Shown: positions 7,036 to 15,319, numbered from the stretch's first letter. The stretch is 16,690 nucleotides of DNA from Bacteroidales bacterium UBA1189 (GCA_002309805.1 DBYJ01000027.1:7133-23822), one strand, 5' to 3'. The notes: generated from the letters alone by a model not told the origin. Numbers and translations: made by a program.

Positions 7036-7055
7036 TACTACTTAACTCTTAACAA

Positions 7056-8333
7056 TTATCTGTCAGACGCGGCATGGGAAAGAAGGTATTCCTCTGCTTC
7101 GACGCTCCACAAACCGTCGTGGGCATCGCAGATGTCAGCCAAGGTGGCAAACAGGGGGTTGTCGGCACCACGTGCACGGAAGTCGCTGATAGCCGTAAGG
7201 GGCATGTCGATGTGGGTGTAGATGAGTTTCTTGCCGCCCGGAATGGAGGGGAGGTTAAGCGTGGTGGGGATGACTTCGCCGAGGCCGCCCACATGGGTAA
7301 CCAAGCCGGCAGGGTCGAGGCCGTCGGCCATCAGGTGGAGCGCCTCACGCATGTCGTCCGTGTTGCCTCCGCTGGTGCCTACCACATGGGTGTAGGCGTA
7401 GTGGACGTTGTAGAAATTGAACGGTGCCTTGAAGGGAGCCTTGGACGGGCCGGCAAAGAAGTTGAGGCAGCCGTCGAAGGCCAGGATATCGTCGCCCTGC
7501 TCCACCACAGCGGGTACGGGAGCGAAGCAGAAGACATCGTCGAATCCCTCGCCTGCAGCCAGGGCTCGCAGTTCGGCAGCTGGGTCGGCCATGGCAGAGG
7601 TGTTGACATAGAGCATCTTGATGCCGCGCGAGGCTGCATATTCGGTGGTATAGAGCCTTGCTGCACGGTCGAGACGTCCTTGGTCGATGTCGGTGACGAC
7701 AAGCAGTGCGGGACGACGGTCAGGGCGGTGCAGCACGTAGTTGATGGCTGCCAACCCCATGGGGCCTACAGCTGCCAGCAGCGCCATGCGCCCTCCGTCG
7801 CGAATCTCCATGCTGTGGACGTAGCTGCCGGGGGTGAGGTGGTAGTTGGCATGCATGGCGCCGATGACGCACGACATGGGCTCGGAAAGGGAGGCTGGGA
7901 AGAAACCCTCGCCACGGTAGTGAAGCAGACAGCCCTGCTCCATCACCTCGGCAGGAATGATGACGTAGGTGGCATCGCCTCCGATATAGCGGTAGCTGTA
8001 GCCTGGGGCGCTGAGCACTCCCACGGGGCCGTTGGCATAATTGAGCGCGGGCTGGATGGAAAACTTCTCGCCGACGGAGAATTCGTTCTGCCAGCGGCTG
8101 CCCACAGCCACAATCTCGCCGGCAAACTCATGCCCGATGATGGTGGGGTGCTGGGCAATGTCGCGCGGCACGCGCTTGTGGGTATCGGCCCCATGTGAGG
8201 CCTTGTACGACGACATGCAGATGCTGTCGCAGACCACGCGGGCCAATATCTCGTCCTCGCCCATAGGCGGGAGCTCAAACTCCTCTAATCTCAAATCGTC
8301 TTTTCCATAAAGACGCACAGCTTTGGTTTTCAT
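7056..8333 (-). CDS. Zinc-dependent medium-chain dehydrogenase, L-sorbose-1-phosphate reductase (SorE)-like
   Basis: 425 residues from the ATG at 8333; an upstream in-frame TTG at 8342 is less likely. It has the GroES-like N-terminal domain and a Rossmann domain (VGPMGLAAINY near 190) of medium-chain alcohol dehydrogenases. Catalytic zinc ligands are visible in CDSICMSS (about residue 38), GHEFAGEI and SEPMSC. The four-Cys structural zinc lobe is missing; the corresponding stretch reads PALNYANG. The overall sequence pattern recalls SorE-type sugar-phosphate reductases, which interconvert ketose 1-phosphates and hexitol phosphates with NAD(P)H. It lies 22 bases after the porin gene and 20 before the lipoprotein gene, so it is in the middle of the operon. 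The substrate is inferred from resemblance only. Confidence 0.88.
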   Translation of the reverse strand: MKTKAVRLYGKDDLRLEEFELPPMGEDEILARVVCDSICMSSYKASHGADTHKRVPRDIAQHPTIIGHEFAGEIVAVGSRWQNEFSVGEKFSIQPALNYANGPVGVLSAPGYSYRYIGGDATYVIIPAEVMEQGCLLHYRGEGFFPASLSEPMSCVIGAMHANYHLTPGSYVHSMEIRDGGRMALLAAVGPMGLAAINYVLHRPDRRPALLVVTDIDQGRLDRAARLYTTEYAASRGIKMLYVNTSAMADPAAELRALAAGEGFDDVFCFAPVPAVVEQGDDILAFDGCLNFFAGPSKAPFKAPFNFYNVHYAYTHVVGTSGGNTDDMREALHLMADGLDPAGLVTHVGGLGEVIPTTLNLPSIPGGKKLIYTHIDMPLTAISDFRARGADNPLFATLADICDAHDGLWSVEAEEYLLSHAASDR

Positions 8334-8355
8334 AAATTGCAAATATCTGATGGGT

Positions 8356-9393
8356 CTATTTTTCTATCAAGTTCAGTCGCCATGTGAGGCCGATGTTGAC
8401 TCCCCAGGCATCAGCAGGCAGGGTGCCGCTGGGGTTTTCTCCGAAGGTGTGGTTGAATGTGGCGTGGAAGCGATAGCGCTTGTCTGCTGCGGGATACCAC
8501 AAGATGCCGCCTCCGACGACCCCCAGGCGCGTGCCCACGAAGGCGAGGCAGTCGGCGGCATCGTCGACATTATGGTCGTACGAGCCTTCGATGGTGAGCG
8601 TCACGTGATCTGTCACGCGCCAGTCGGCACAGCCGATAATCGTGAAGTCCTCCGCCGGACGTCCCGTCGTACGGATGTAATGGAGCGTGCTGCGCTGCAC
8701 CCAGTCGAGGCAGAACCAGTATCGCCCAAAGTAGAAGCGGTTGCCCAAAGCCGTCATGGCCATGAAGCTGCGCGGCGCATATTGGTGGAGGTTGACGGAG
8801 TAGTAAGGCCGCCAGACGCCCGTCCCTGTGTGGCGCCAGCTGGCGTTGTAGGAGAAGTAGCGATGCAGGGCCTCGTTGTCGCAAAGGCTCTGGGTGATTT
8901 GGAAGATGACTTCGTCGTCCGTTCCGAAACGGCGTGTCACGGATGCGCCTAACTGGTAGGCCTGTGCCTGCTGAATCCACTCAGAGTAGCGGAATACATC
9001 GTTGGGATTGGCATCGTACTCCATGCTGCCCACCTCCATCACCTGCTTGCCTGCGGCGAAGCTCCAGCGCTCGTTGGGGCTCCAGATGAGCTGTGCCCAA
9101 TCGATGGATGCCATCACCGAGGGGTCGGGGTTCATGCGGTTCAAACGCTGGCGGAAGGCGTAGGTGACATGGTCGTCGATACGCCCGTCGATACGCAGGA
9201 ACAGGTTGTTGACACGGAGCCCGTTGTCGCCCGTCGTAACGCCTGTGCCAGGATAGCCCAGGTCGTTGCGATAGTCGGTACGCATTTCGGTGCTGATGCG
9301 CAGATGCTGCATCCCCTCGTCATCCGCTGCAGGGAGATGCCCCGCTGCCAGAGACAGAGCGATAAGCCAGAGTATCCGAGTCCTTTTTCCCAT
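8356..9393 (-). CDS. Outer-membrane beta-barrel porin-like protein
   Basis: 345 residues with a signal peptide (about 1-22, ending HLPA before ADDEG). The mature part alternates aromatic and polar residues in amphipathic strands (RISTEMRTDYRND, VTYAFRQRLNRM, WSFAAGKQVMEVGSMEY, RYRFHATFNHTF, WGVNIGLTWRLNL), the pattern of OprO/OprP-type phosphate-selective or related porins. The segment AGKQ.ME.G..EY fits the conserved barrel motif of that family. It should sit in the outer membrane and pass small anionic or sugar-like solutes. It starts one base after the acyltransferase stop and is followed after 22 bases by the dehydrogenase. The final residues (EK) are not the usual aromatic end of a barrel, but a Trp and several hydrophobics lie just before. 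Confidence 0.75.
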   Translation of the reverse strand: MGKRTRILWLIALSLAAGHLPAADDEGMQHLRISTEMRTDYRNDLGYPGTGVTTGDNGLRVNNLFLRIDGRIDDHVTYAFRQRLNRMNPDPSVMASIDWAQLIWSPNERWSFAAGKQVMEVGSMEYDANPNDVFRYSEWIQQAQAYQLGASVTRRFGTDDEVIFQITQSLCDNEALHRYFSYNASWRHTGTGVWRPYYSVNLHQYAPRSFMAMTALGNRFYFGRYWFCLDWVQRSTLHYIRTTGRPAEDFTIIGCADWRVTDHVTLTIEGSYDHNVDDAADCLAFVGTRLGVVGGGILWYPAADKRYRFHATFNHTFGENPSGTLPADAWGVNIGLTWRLNLIEK

Positions 9394-9394
9394 C

Positions 9395-10495
9395 CTATCC
9401 AGCCAAGTATTTACCTATGTAGGGGATACGCTGCAGCAATAAGGCTATTACCGCAGAGATTACATACGTCGTCGCAGCACATGCCAGCATGTGGAGCGGC
9501 GTCGGGAGCGCATTGAACCATGGGAACACCATCACCAGCACAAAGATATGGAGCAAGTACATGCCATAGCTGGCTTTTGAGATGGGCAGCACCACACGGC
9601 GATAGAAGGCCCCGTCGGACGTGATCTTGCGGAAGAGCAGGAAGTAGGCTATCGTCTGCATGACTACCCCTGTAGAGCAGAAGCGCCAGCTCTGTTCCAT
9701 ATCTACGGCGAGTTCAATGGCATCACGAACAGGGTACGCCGTGGGGATGCGGCTCCAGAACCAGGCTGCCGTAATGGCGTAGCCCACCACCCACAGCGGC
9801 AGGGCCACAGCCAGCGTCCTACCCCAGGAGAGCGGGCCAACGTATTTCTTGAAATAATGTCCCAATAGCACATAGCCCATGAAACCGCTCACGTTGTAGA
9901 GCATGCCGAACTCGTTCCAGTTGGCCTCGCCCCACAGCTCCGTGCTGCCAGTAACCAATGCCGCAGCCTGACGCAGGAAGGGGACTAGCGAGGTAAACAG
10001 CCAGAGGGTCAGAAACACCTCTTCCTCGCGTTTCGTGGCTCTCTCCAGCCAAGGCGACACGATGGGCATCACCAGATAGACACCCAGCAGCATATAAACG
10101 AACCACAGATGTCCGCTGTCTCCGTTAAGATTGAACACCAGATGCTTCAGCGCTTCAACCGCCGATGATGCATCCTTGCCGAAGGGCATGAACAGCGCAT
10201 ACAGCACAGACCAGATGACGAAGGGGATGAGAACCCTGACGAAACGTTTCTTGAAGAACGTGCGGGCATCGTACTTCAGGGGCACAAGCAGATAGCTGGA
10301 GGCCATAACAAGCAGTCCGATGCAGGCCCTGAGTGGCGAGTCTACCACCGTACACCAGACGGCATCGCTGCGCGTCTGGATGAGCGTGCCGCCGTCGCCC
10401 AGATAGAACGGCTCCACGGAATGTACCAGCAGCACCATCAGGCAGGCGATGCACCGCATCCAGTCCAAAAATACCACACGGCTATTATCATTCAT
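9395..10495 (-). CDS. Acyltransferase family 3 integral membrane protein
   Basis: 366 residues from the ATG at 10495; the frame extends to a TTG at 10501, but ATG is preferred. The protein is highly hydrophobic with about ten membrane helices. The N terminus VVFLDWMRCIACLMVLLVHSVEPF carries the motif of acyltransferase-3 proteins (OafA/NodX type), including the conserved His at about residue 25. A short Arg/Lys-rich loop (FFKKRFVRVLIPFVIWSVLY) is also typical. These enzymes O-acylate sugars or cell-surface glycans. It is unexpected inside a sugar-catabolic operon. It is preceded by 174 bases of repeat-rich DNA and followed one base later by the porin gene. Acyl donor and acceptor are unknown. 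Confidence 0.88.
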   Translation of the reverse strand: MNDNSRVVFLDWMRCIACLMVLLVHSVEPFYLGDGGTLIQTRSDAVWCTVVDSPLRACIGLLVMASSYLLVPLKYDARTFFKKRFVRVLIPFVIWSVLYALFMPFGKDASSAVEALKHLVFNLNGDSGHLWFVYMLLGVYLVMPIVSPWLERATKREEEVFLTLWLFTSLVPFLRQAAALVTGSTELWGEANWNEFGMLYNVSGFMGYVLLGHYFKKYVGPLSWGRTLAVALPLWVVGYAITAAWFWSRIPTAYPVRDAIELAVDMEQSWRFCSTGVVMQTIAYFLLFRKITSDGAFYRRVVLPISKASYGMYLLHIFVLVMVFPWFNALPTPLHMLACAATTYVISAVIALLLQRIPYIGKYLAG

Positions 10496-10514
10496 CTTCA
10501 ATTCTTATTTTCTC

Positions 10515-10669
10515 TAATTTACTATTTTACAATTTACAATTTACGATTGATTTACGATTTAGTTATTTAATAATTATGGTTGTGCGATTTGCAAATTAAT
10601 AAAAAATCCAATTGAAAAATAAATAGTAAATCGTCAAATCGTAAATATTTTTAATTCTTAATTCTTAAA
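10515..10669. repeat. AT-rich inverted array of 7-base units (ATTTACG / CGTAAAT)
   Basis: The 174-base gap between the aldolase/dehydrogenase and acyltransferase genes holds no gene. Its left side has repeated heptamers (ATTTACA, ATTTACG, then ATTGATTTACG); the right side has the inverse (TAAATCG, AAATCGTAAAT at about 10627-10647). It ends with three CTTAATT-like units that abut the stop codon of the upstream gene at 10670-10672. Hairpins formed here could attenuate transcription between the two halves of the operon. Confidence 0.75.
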
Positions 10670-12664
10670 TTAGGCCAGCATCACCTGTCCGCCCGTGACG
10701 GGGATAGCCTGCCCCGTTTCGCCTGTCTGCTCGATGGCATAGAGGATGGCCTTTGTGACATCGGCAGGTGTGCAGCCCTTGCGCATGGGTACTTGGGCGA
10801 GGTAATAGGCTTTGACGTCCTCTACCGTCTTCGCTCCTGGCACCTTGCCGGCACGGAGGTACTGCACGAACAGACCGTTCACGGGGTCGCTCCACAGCGG
10901 GCCATCGTAGAAGTTGCCTGGGCAGATACTGTTCACCTTGATGCGGAAGGGCGCCAGCTCCAGGGCAAACGACTGGGTGAGCCCTATGCCGCCGAACTTG
11001 CTGCCGGCGTAGGCGTAGTTGGCCTTGGAGCCGCGCAGGCCGCTCTTGCTGTTCACCTGGATGATGTCGGCAAAGTAGTCGGGGTCATACTGCGTAAGCG
11101 TCTTCATCACACGGCTGACCACCTTGGCGCAGTAGAAGTAGGCCATGTAGTTGATGCGAGTGACAAATTCGAACTGCTCTATGGTCAGATCGTCGAGACT
11201 GCCGGCACGAAGCACGCCGGCATTGCTGACGAACACATCGACTGCGCCGAACGTCATCAGGGTTTCGTGGATAAGTGCCTGTATGCTTTCGATGTCGCTG
11301 ACGTTTGTCTTCACGAAGATGGCACGGTTGTTCTTTGCCTCACGATTGAATGAGGCTACCGTCTGCTGGCCTACGGCCTCGTTGATGTCTGCCACGACGA
11401 TGTTGGCACCCTCAGCCATCAGCAAGCGGGCGATGCCCTCGCCGAAGCCCTGCGCAGCGCCTGTGACGATGGCTGTACGTCCTGCCATCCGGCCTGCGGA
11501 AGTGCCGCTGCTGACCTTCCGACGGTAGTTCTCCACCTCCCAGTTGTCGATGAACGACACCCAGTCGGGCTCCATGCCGTGCGCTCCGCCAAACGCCTCG
11601 GCATGGCGGGCTATCAGCATAGCATCCGTAAAGACTTCGGTAATCACGGCAGCCTCCCGTGCATGGTCGCCCACCGCCACAAGCCCGATACCCTTGATGA
11701 GCAGCACCTTCGGCGTATGACCACGTCGTGCCACATAGGCTTCGATGCGCTCTTCAGCCTGTTGCAGAAGCGTGTCGGTATCGTCGGCATCCAAATAGAT
11801 ATACTCTGATTTGCAATAGACAATGATGTCTGGCGTGAAAGGCACAGCCACCTGGGCAAATGCCTCCTTGCTCTCTGCGAAATGCAGGGCGAGAGGGCTG
11901 CTTGTCACTTGCAGCGTCTTCAGCCCCCGTCCCTTGCGGCTTAACATCTGACGGATAGCGGGAATAACCTCAGAAGAATTAGAAATTAGGAATGAGGAAT
12001 TAGAAATTGGCTGCGCTTGGCCGTCATCCTCAGAATAATTCCTCATTCCTAATTCCTCATTTTCCAATTTTCTAAAGATTTCCTCGTAAATCCTTTCCAC
12101 CTCTTCAGGCGTATCGGCTCCGACGAAGACACCGTGATTCTGGAGGAAGATAACCTGCGGCTCATGTCCACAAGCTGCCTTAAAGGCTGTCATACGGTCA
12201 TAGACCTTCTTGAAAAGGGTATAGCCAGGATCGGTATATTCGATGTAGAGAGCATCGGGAAATAGCTTCTGGCAGGCAGCCTGAGCGTCGTGCGAGCACA
12301 TTAGGCCGTTCACCAGCGTGGGATGGAGATGGACCACAAATCGTGCACTCATGCAGTTGTGCAGCGAGGTTTCGACGGAAGGACGCCTGTCGGGCGTCAG
12401 GCAAGCTGCTGCCAAATCGTCCTTTACCTGCTGCTCGCGTACGGCAGCATCGGTGCTGTAGGTCTTCTCGCCCATTGGGGCAAGGCGCGCACGGTCCATG
12501 ACGGCAAAGCCTTCCTCCGATATAGTTGCCAGGGCATGTCCGCTGGCTTTCACCCACAACCGTTCCTCGTTCTTGAACGACGTGTTTCCGCCTCCGGCAA
12601 TGACGCGGCGGGGGTCGGCACCATACTTGTTCGACAGGGCTATCAGGGATTCAAGTTCTTTCAT
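10670..12664 (-). CDS. Bifunctional class II aldolase / short-chain dehydrogenase (rhamnulose-1-phosphate aldolase-like)
   Basis: 664 residues. The N-terminal part (about 1-380) is a class II aldolase: GGGNTSFK at 24-31, Glu98 in VETSLH, zinc-site HLH at 112-114, and His177 in LQNHGVF. The C-terminal part (about 394-664) is a short-chain dehydrogenase with TGAAQGFG at 401-408 for NAD(P), NAG at 481-483, Ser539, and Tyr552-x3-Lys556. This architecture occurs in RhaEW-type enzymes, where the aldolase makes DHAP and L-lactaldehyde and the dehydrogenase oxidises the aldehyde. Residues about 198-233 are low-complexity sequence encoded by an in-frame repeat array (11968-12071) in the linker after the aldolase core. 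The start ATG at 12664 lies 4 bases after the PHP gene stop. The true sugar may differ from rhamnulose. Confidence 0.92.
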   Translation of the reverse strand: MKELESLIALSNKYGADPRRVIAGGGNTSFKNEERLWVKASGHALATISEEGFAVMDRARLAPMGEKTYSTDAAVREQQVKDDLAAACLTPDRRPSVETSLHNCMSARFVVHLHPTLVNGLMCSHDAQAACQKLFPDALYIEYTDPGYTLFKKVYDRMTAFKAACGHEPQVIFLQNHGVFVGADTPEEVERIYEEIFRKLENEELGMRNYSEDDGQAQPISNSSFLISNSSEVIPAIRQMLSRKGRGLKTLQVTSSPLALHFAESKEAFAQVAVPFTPDIIVYCKSEYIYLDADDTDTLLQQAEERIEAYVARRGHTPKVLLIKGIGLVAVGDHAREAAVITEVFTDAMLIARHAEAFGGAHGMEPDWVSFIDNWEVENYRRKVSSGTSAGRMAGRTAIVTGAAQGFGEGIARLLMAEGANIVVADINEAVGQQTVASFNREAKNNRAIFVKTNVSDIESIQALIHETLMTFGAVDVFVSNAGVLRAGSLDDLTIEQFEFVTRINYMAYFYCAKVVSRVMKTLTQYDPDYFADIIQVNSKSGLRGSKANYAYAGSKFGGIGLTQSFALELAPFRIKVNSICPGNFYDGPLWSDPVNGLFVQYLRAGKVPGAKTVEDVKAYYLAQVPMRKGCTPADVTKAILYAIEQTGETGQAIPVTGGQVMLA
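11968..12071. repeat. Inverted array (GAATTAG / GAATGAG units) inside the aldolase/dehydrogenase gene
   Basis: Left arm 11976-12010 is built of GAATTAG, AATTAGG and AATGAGG-like heptamers; right arm 12037-12071 is the inverse (AATTCCTCATTCCTAATTCC and onward). The arms are 26 bases apart. CCTCAGAA occurs at 11968-11975 directly before the left arm and again at 12028-12035 just before the right arm. The reading frame stays open and gives a Ser/Asn-rich peptide (ISNSSFLISNSS). Confidence 0.92.
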
Positions 12665-12668
12665 TTTT

Positions 12669-13769
12669 TTACTTTTCTATTACTCCGCAAATAATCTTTT
12701 CTCCTTCTTCTTTTGTTTGGAACCCAGCCTGATGGGCTGCGATACGGCAGGCTCCACGCCAATTGATGGCCCGCAGACGGTCTGACAGGTGATCTGCATC
12801 GCGCGTCCGTAGGCGGATGGGCTCCATGGCAGGCGTGTTGTGCTCTGAGCCGAAGGTGACAATGAAGCCCTCGTCCTCCAGCCATCCTGCATACTGTTCC
12901 AGCACAGCTGTGGTGTTGCGTGTGGTGATGAATTCCACCGAGGGGATGCCCCATTGCCGAAGCGTGTCGGCAGCCTGCATGAGGTCGCCCTCGAAATCGG
13001 TGAAGCAGCCCTTTGCATCGTCGGCCAGGAAAGGATAGGTGGGGATGCCGCCTGCCGCACGGATGATGCGGCATACCGTCTCAACGGGCAGGAACGCTTC
13101 GGCAGTCTCAGGTACGAACGCAGCGCCGCCCGCTTTCAGCAGGTAGCTGCGCAATTCGTTCTCCACACCCGCAGCATTGGTTACGTCCGACTTCAATGGC
13201 TTTCCACAAAGGTGTTCATAAAAGTCAACAAGACTGCTAGTCCTTACTTCTTTTTCTGCTGCCAGCCGTAGCGCTTTAGCCAGATGTCGTTCGCGTAGGC
13301 TGCCGCGAGTGAGTGTCCTGACCAGCTCGTTATAGTCCAGACGGAACCCTGCGTGCTTTGCATCCAGCACGTCATTCAGTTTGGCACACATACGCGCTAC
13401 CTGCTGGTTGCTTTCCTCGCGGACATTAGCCAGCCACTCTGCTTCCTTGCCTGTGAGCGTGACGGGATAGGCCAAACCCTTGCCAGAAAGATAAGTGCGC
13501 CCTGGGTTGTTAGGGTCGTTTACTCGCAGGCCTCGGCTTTGCGCATCGCTACTCAGGGCTATCATCTCCAGTCCCATCAGCGGATAGAGCCCTCGGGCTA
13601 TACAGCCGTCGTGCCACTCTTGGTAGCCCTCCATGGTGTAGAAATCATTGATGCCGACTACCTTTACGCCTTCGGCTGCTGCCCTGTCCAGTGCATCCGC
13701 TACATCCGCAAACGCGCTGAATGAATACGGCGTATGCAGGTGAGCATTTACATCGGGAATCCTTTCCAT
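12669..13769 (-). CDS. PHP-domain metal-dependent phosphoesterase-like protein
   Basis: 366 residues from the ATG at 13769. An in-frame TTG at 13796 lies within the promoter -7 box and is rejected. PHP-domain features: HLH at residues 10-12, followed by INDFYTMEGY, GLEMIALS, an internal TYPFLADD, and GSEHNTPAMEP near the C terminus. These supply His, Glu and Asp ligands for a metal cluster that hydrolyses phosphate mono- or diesters; histidinol phosphatase and DNA polymerase PHP domains share the fold. It is the first gene of the operon, 4 bases before the aldolase/dehydrogenase. With no sugar kinase nearby, it may act on a phosphorylated sugar or a cyclic/diester intermediate; this is inference. 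Confidence 0.88.
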   Translation of the reverse strand: MERIPDVNAHLHTPYSFSAFADVADALDRAAAEGVKVVGINDFYTMEGYQEWHDGCIARGLYPLMGLEMIALSSDAQSRGLRVNDPNNPGRTYLSGKGLAYPVTLTGKEAEWLANVREESNQQVARMCAKLNDVLDAKHAGFRLDYNELVRTLTRGSLRERHLAKALRLAAEKEVRTSSLVDFYEHLCGKPLKSDVTNAAGVENELRSYLLKAGGAAFVPETAEAFLPVETVCRIIRAAGGIPTYPFLADDAKGCFTDFEGDLMQAADTLRQWGIPSVEFITTRNTTAVLEQYAGWLEDEGFIVTFGSEHNTPAMEPIRLRTRDADHLSDRLRAINWRGACRIAAHQAGFQTKEEGEKIICGVIEK

Positions 13770-13793
13770 ATAATCTTTTTGTTTTCCGTCCTG

Positions 13794-13825
13794 CAAAAAT
13801 AAGTCTAATTCATCGAAAGAACAAA
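13794..13825 (-). promoter_or_regulatory. Promoter of the PHP/aldolase operon
   Basis: On the minus strand TTTG (13825-13822) is followed after 20 bases by TATTTTTG (13801-13794), a full match to the Bacteroidetes consensus. Transcription would begin near 13785, a few bases upstream of the ATG at 13769. It lies just after the stop codon of the cation transporter gene, so the operon can be expressed independently of the upstream genes. Confidence 0.82.
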
Positions 13826-13832
13826 CACATCG

Positions 13833-14723
13833 TCATTTTTCTTTCGTCGGCTCCATGTGGAGGGTGACTAAGGTGTTCTTGCCGAAATGGTCTCGTAGGC
13901 GCTGCTCAATGGCTGAAGCACGGTCGTGCACCACACGCAAGGGCAGTTCGCCATCCATGCGGACATGCACCTCGATGGCGATGCGATTGCCGATGCGGCG
14001 TGTGCGCAGATTGTGGGGCTCTGAGACATCGGGGAACGATTGGATGATGGCCTCTATCTCCCGTTCCGCCTCGTCGGAAAGCGAGTGGTCTGTAAGTTCG
14101 CTGAAGCTGCCTTGAAGCAAGTCGATGGCTACTTTAACCAGCATGGCGCCGACGACGATGGAGGCTATAGGGTCGAGCACCGTCCAGCGATCGCCCAACA
14201 GGATAGCTCCTCCGATGCCGATAGTCGCACCAATGGACGAAAGGGCATCGCTCCGATGATGCCACGCGTTAGCCACAAGGGCTTGCGAATCCAACTCCTT
14301 GCCACGCTTCACGGTATAGCGAAAGAGCAGCTCCTTTACCACTATCGACACCAGCGCTGCCCACAGCGCCAATCGTCCAGGCGCTGGCAGTTGTTCGCCT
14401 CCTAACCATGCTGCCAGTTTCATGCCGCCTGATACGAAGATGCCGATGGCTACCACAATCAGTGCCAAGCCAATAAACAACGTGGCCATGGTTTCATACT
14501 TTCCGTGCCCATAGTCGTGCGACGTGTCCTGCGGCTTCGCGCTGATGCCCACAAACACCAGCACCACGAGGTCTGTGATAAAGTCGGAGAGCGAATGGAT
14601 GGCATCGGCTATCATCGCCGAGCTGTGGCCCAGCACACCTGCAATAAACTTGAACGCCAGCAGCGCCACGTTGCCTGCGCCACCCACCAGCGTCACTTTG
14701 TATATCTCTTTTTCTCTGTTCAT
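13833..14723 (-). CDS. Cation diffusion facilitator family transporter
   Basis: 296 residues with six predicted membrane helices and a cytoplasmic C-terminal dimerisation domain (about 208-290). The metal site is visible as HSLSD at 43-47 in helix 2 and HHRSD at 155-159 in helix 5, the His/Asp pattern of zinc or mixed-metal exporters of the FieF/ZitB group. HDYGHGKYE at 69-77 is the typical loop before helix 3. The C-terminal domain has further His residues (237, 253, 266, 289) suited to cytoplasmic metal binding. It would use the proton gradient to export Zn(II), Fe(II) or similar. It starts 7 bases after the stop of the YqiA-like gene, so the two are likely cotranscribed. Confidence 0.95.
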   Translation of the reverse strand: MNREKEIYKVTLVGGAGNVALLAFKFIAGVLGHSSAMIADAIHSLSDFITDLVVLVFVGISAKPQDTSHDYGHGKYETMATLFIGLALIVVAIGIFVSGGMKLAAWLGGEQLPAPGRLALWAALVSIVVKELLFRYTVKRGKELDSQALVANAWHHRSDALSSIGATIGIGGAILLGDRWTVLDPIASIVVGAMLVKVAIDLLQGSFSELTDHSLSDEAEREIEAIIQSFPDVSEPHNLRTRRIGNRIAIEVHVRMDGELPLRVVHDRASAIEQRLRDHFGKNTLVTLHMEPTKEK

Positions 14724-14730
14724 AATTCAG

Positions 14731-15300
14731 TTAGAGGATTTTATTCACCAGCGGCACAAGGTAGTCGCGCAGTTCAGGGAAGATGGGAAGATGCTGCCCA
14801 GGATAGCGGTGAGCCGAGTCAGGGTAGTATAGGGCAAACTCATCATAGCCGTTGACAAGCTCATCGTGGTCTGCAAAGAGCCCGTCGGTCAGAGCCCGCT
14901 CATCGTCCGTCAGCCCGTCGAACTGGCCTTGTTCTACCTCAGCATAGCCTTTACAGATGGCTGGCGTGATGGTGAAGGTCGTTGAGCCATCGCGGCGTGG
15001 CGAGAGCCATGTGTTTTCGCCCATCCTGGTATGGAGACGGGCCGAGGGGTGGAAGTCAGGGTTGATGCAAACCTTCCTGTATCCTCGCAGCTTCTGCGCC
15101 CAGAAACCACCCAGCGACAACCCGACGATAAGGTCTGGCTCCTCCTCCATACAAATGCTGCGCAGCATCGGCAATGCCTCCGTTGGGTCGATGGGGACAT
15201 CGGGCGCCACCACCTCGCAGGGGCGGAACAGGATGCGCAGCGACTCTGCCGTCTTATAGGCGCCGCTGGAAGCCAGACCATGGATGAAGAGGATTTTCAT
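14731..15300 (-). CDS. YqiA/YcfP-like alpha/beta hydrolase
   Basis: 189 residues. ILFIHGLASSG at 3-13 is the oxyanion-hole strand, GLSLGGFWA at 60-68 the nucleophile elbow with Ser62, an Asp in FADHDEL (about 143-149) the probable acid, and SAHRYP with His164 the base. Size and pattern fit the small YqiA/UPF0227 esterase family, whose physiological substrate is unclear. No signal peptide is seen. The ATG at 15300 is followed downstream by the cation transporter and preceded by a repeat array that separates it from ybeY. I see no TAnnTTTG promoter in that gap, so it may be read from ybeY. Confidence 0.88.
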   Translation of the reverse strand: MKILFIHGLASSGAYKTAESLRILFRPCEVVAPDVPIDPTEALPMLRSICMEEEPDLIVGLSLGGFWAQKLRGYRKVCINPDFHPSARLHTRMGENTWLSPRRDGSTTFTITPAICKGYAEVEQGQFDGLTDDERALTDGLFADHDELVNGYDEFALYYPDSAHRYPGQHLPIFPELRDYLVPLVNKIL

Positions 15301-15319
15301 GAGGATGGAAGATAATCTT

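Noticed and set aside
7041..7054. A full seventh array between the dehydrogenase and lipoprotein genes
   Set aside because: Only two heptamers (CTTAACT, CTTAACA) and no inverted arm are present; it may be a small relative but cannot be claimed alone.
7074..8198. 374-residue open frame on the plus strand
   Set aside because: It is antisense to the dehydrogenase gene, whose motifs (GHEFAGEI, VGPMG) are recognisable; the Gly/Val/His-rich composition is typical of a GC-rich shadow frame.
13770..13796. Upstream TTG start for the PHP protein
   Set aside because: It overlaps the -7 box and lies upstream of the predicted transcription start.
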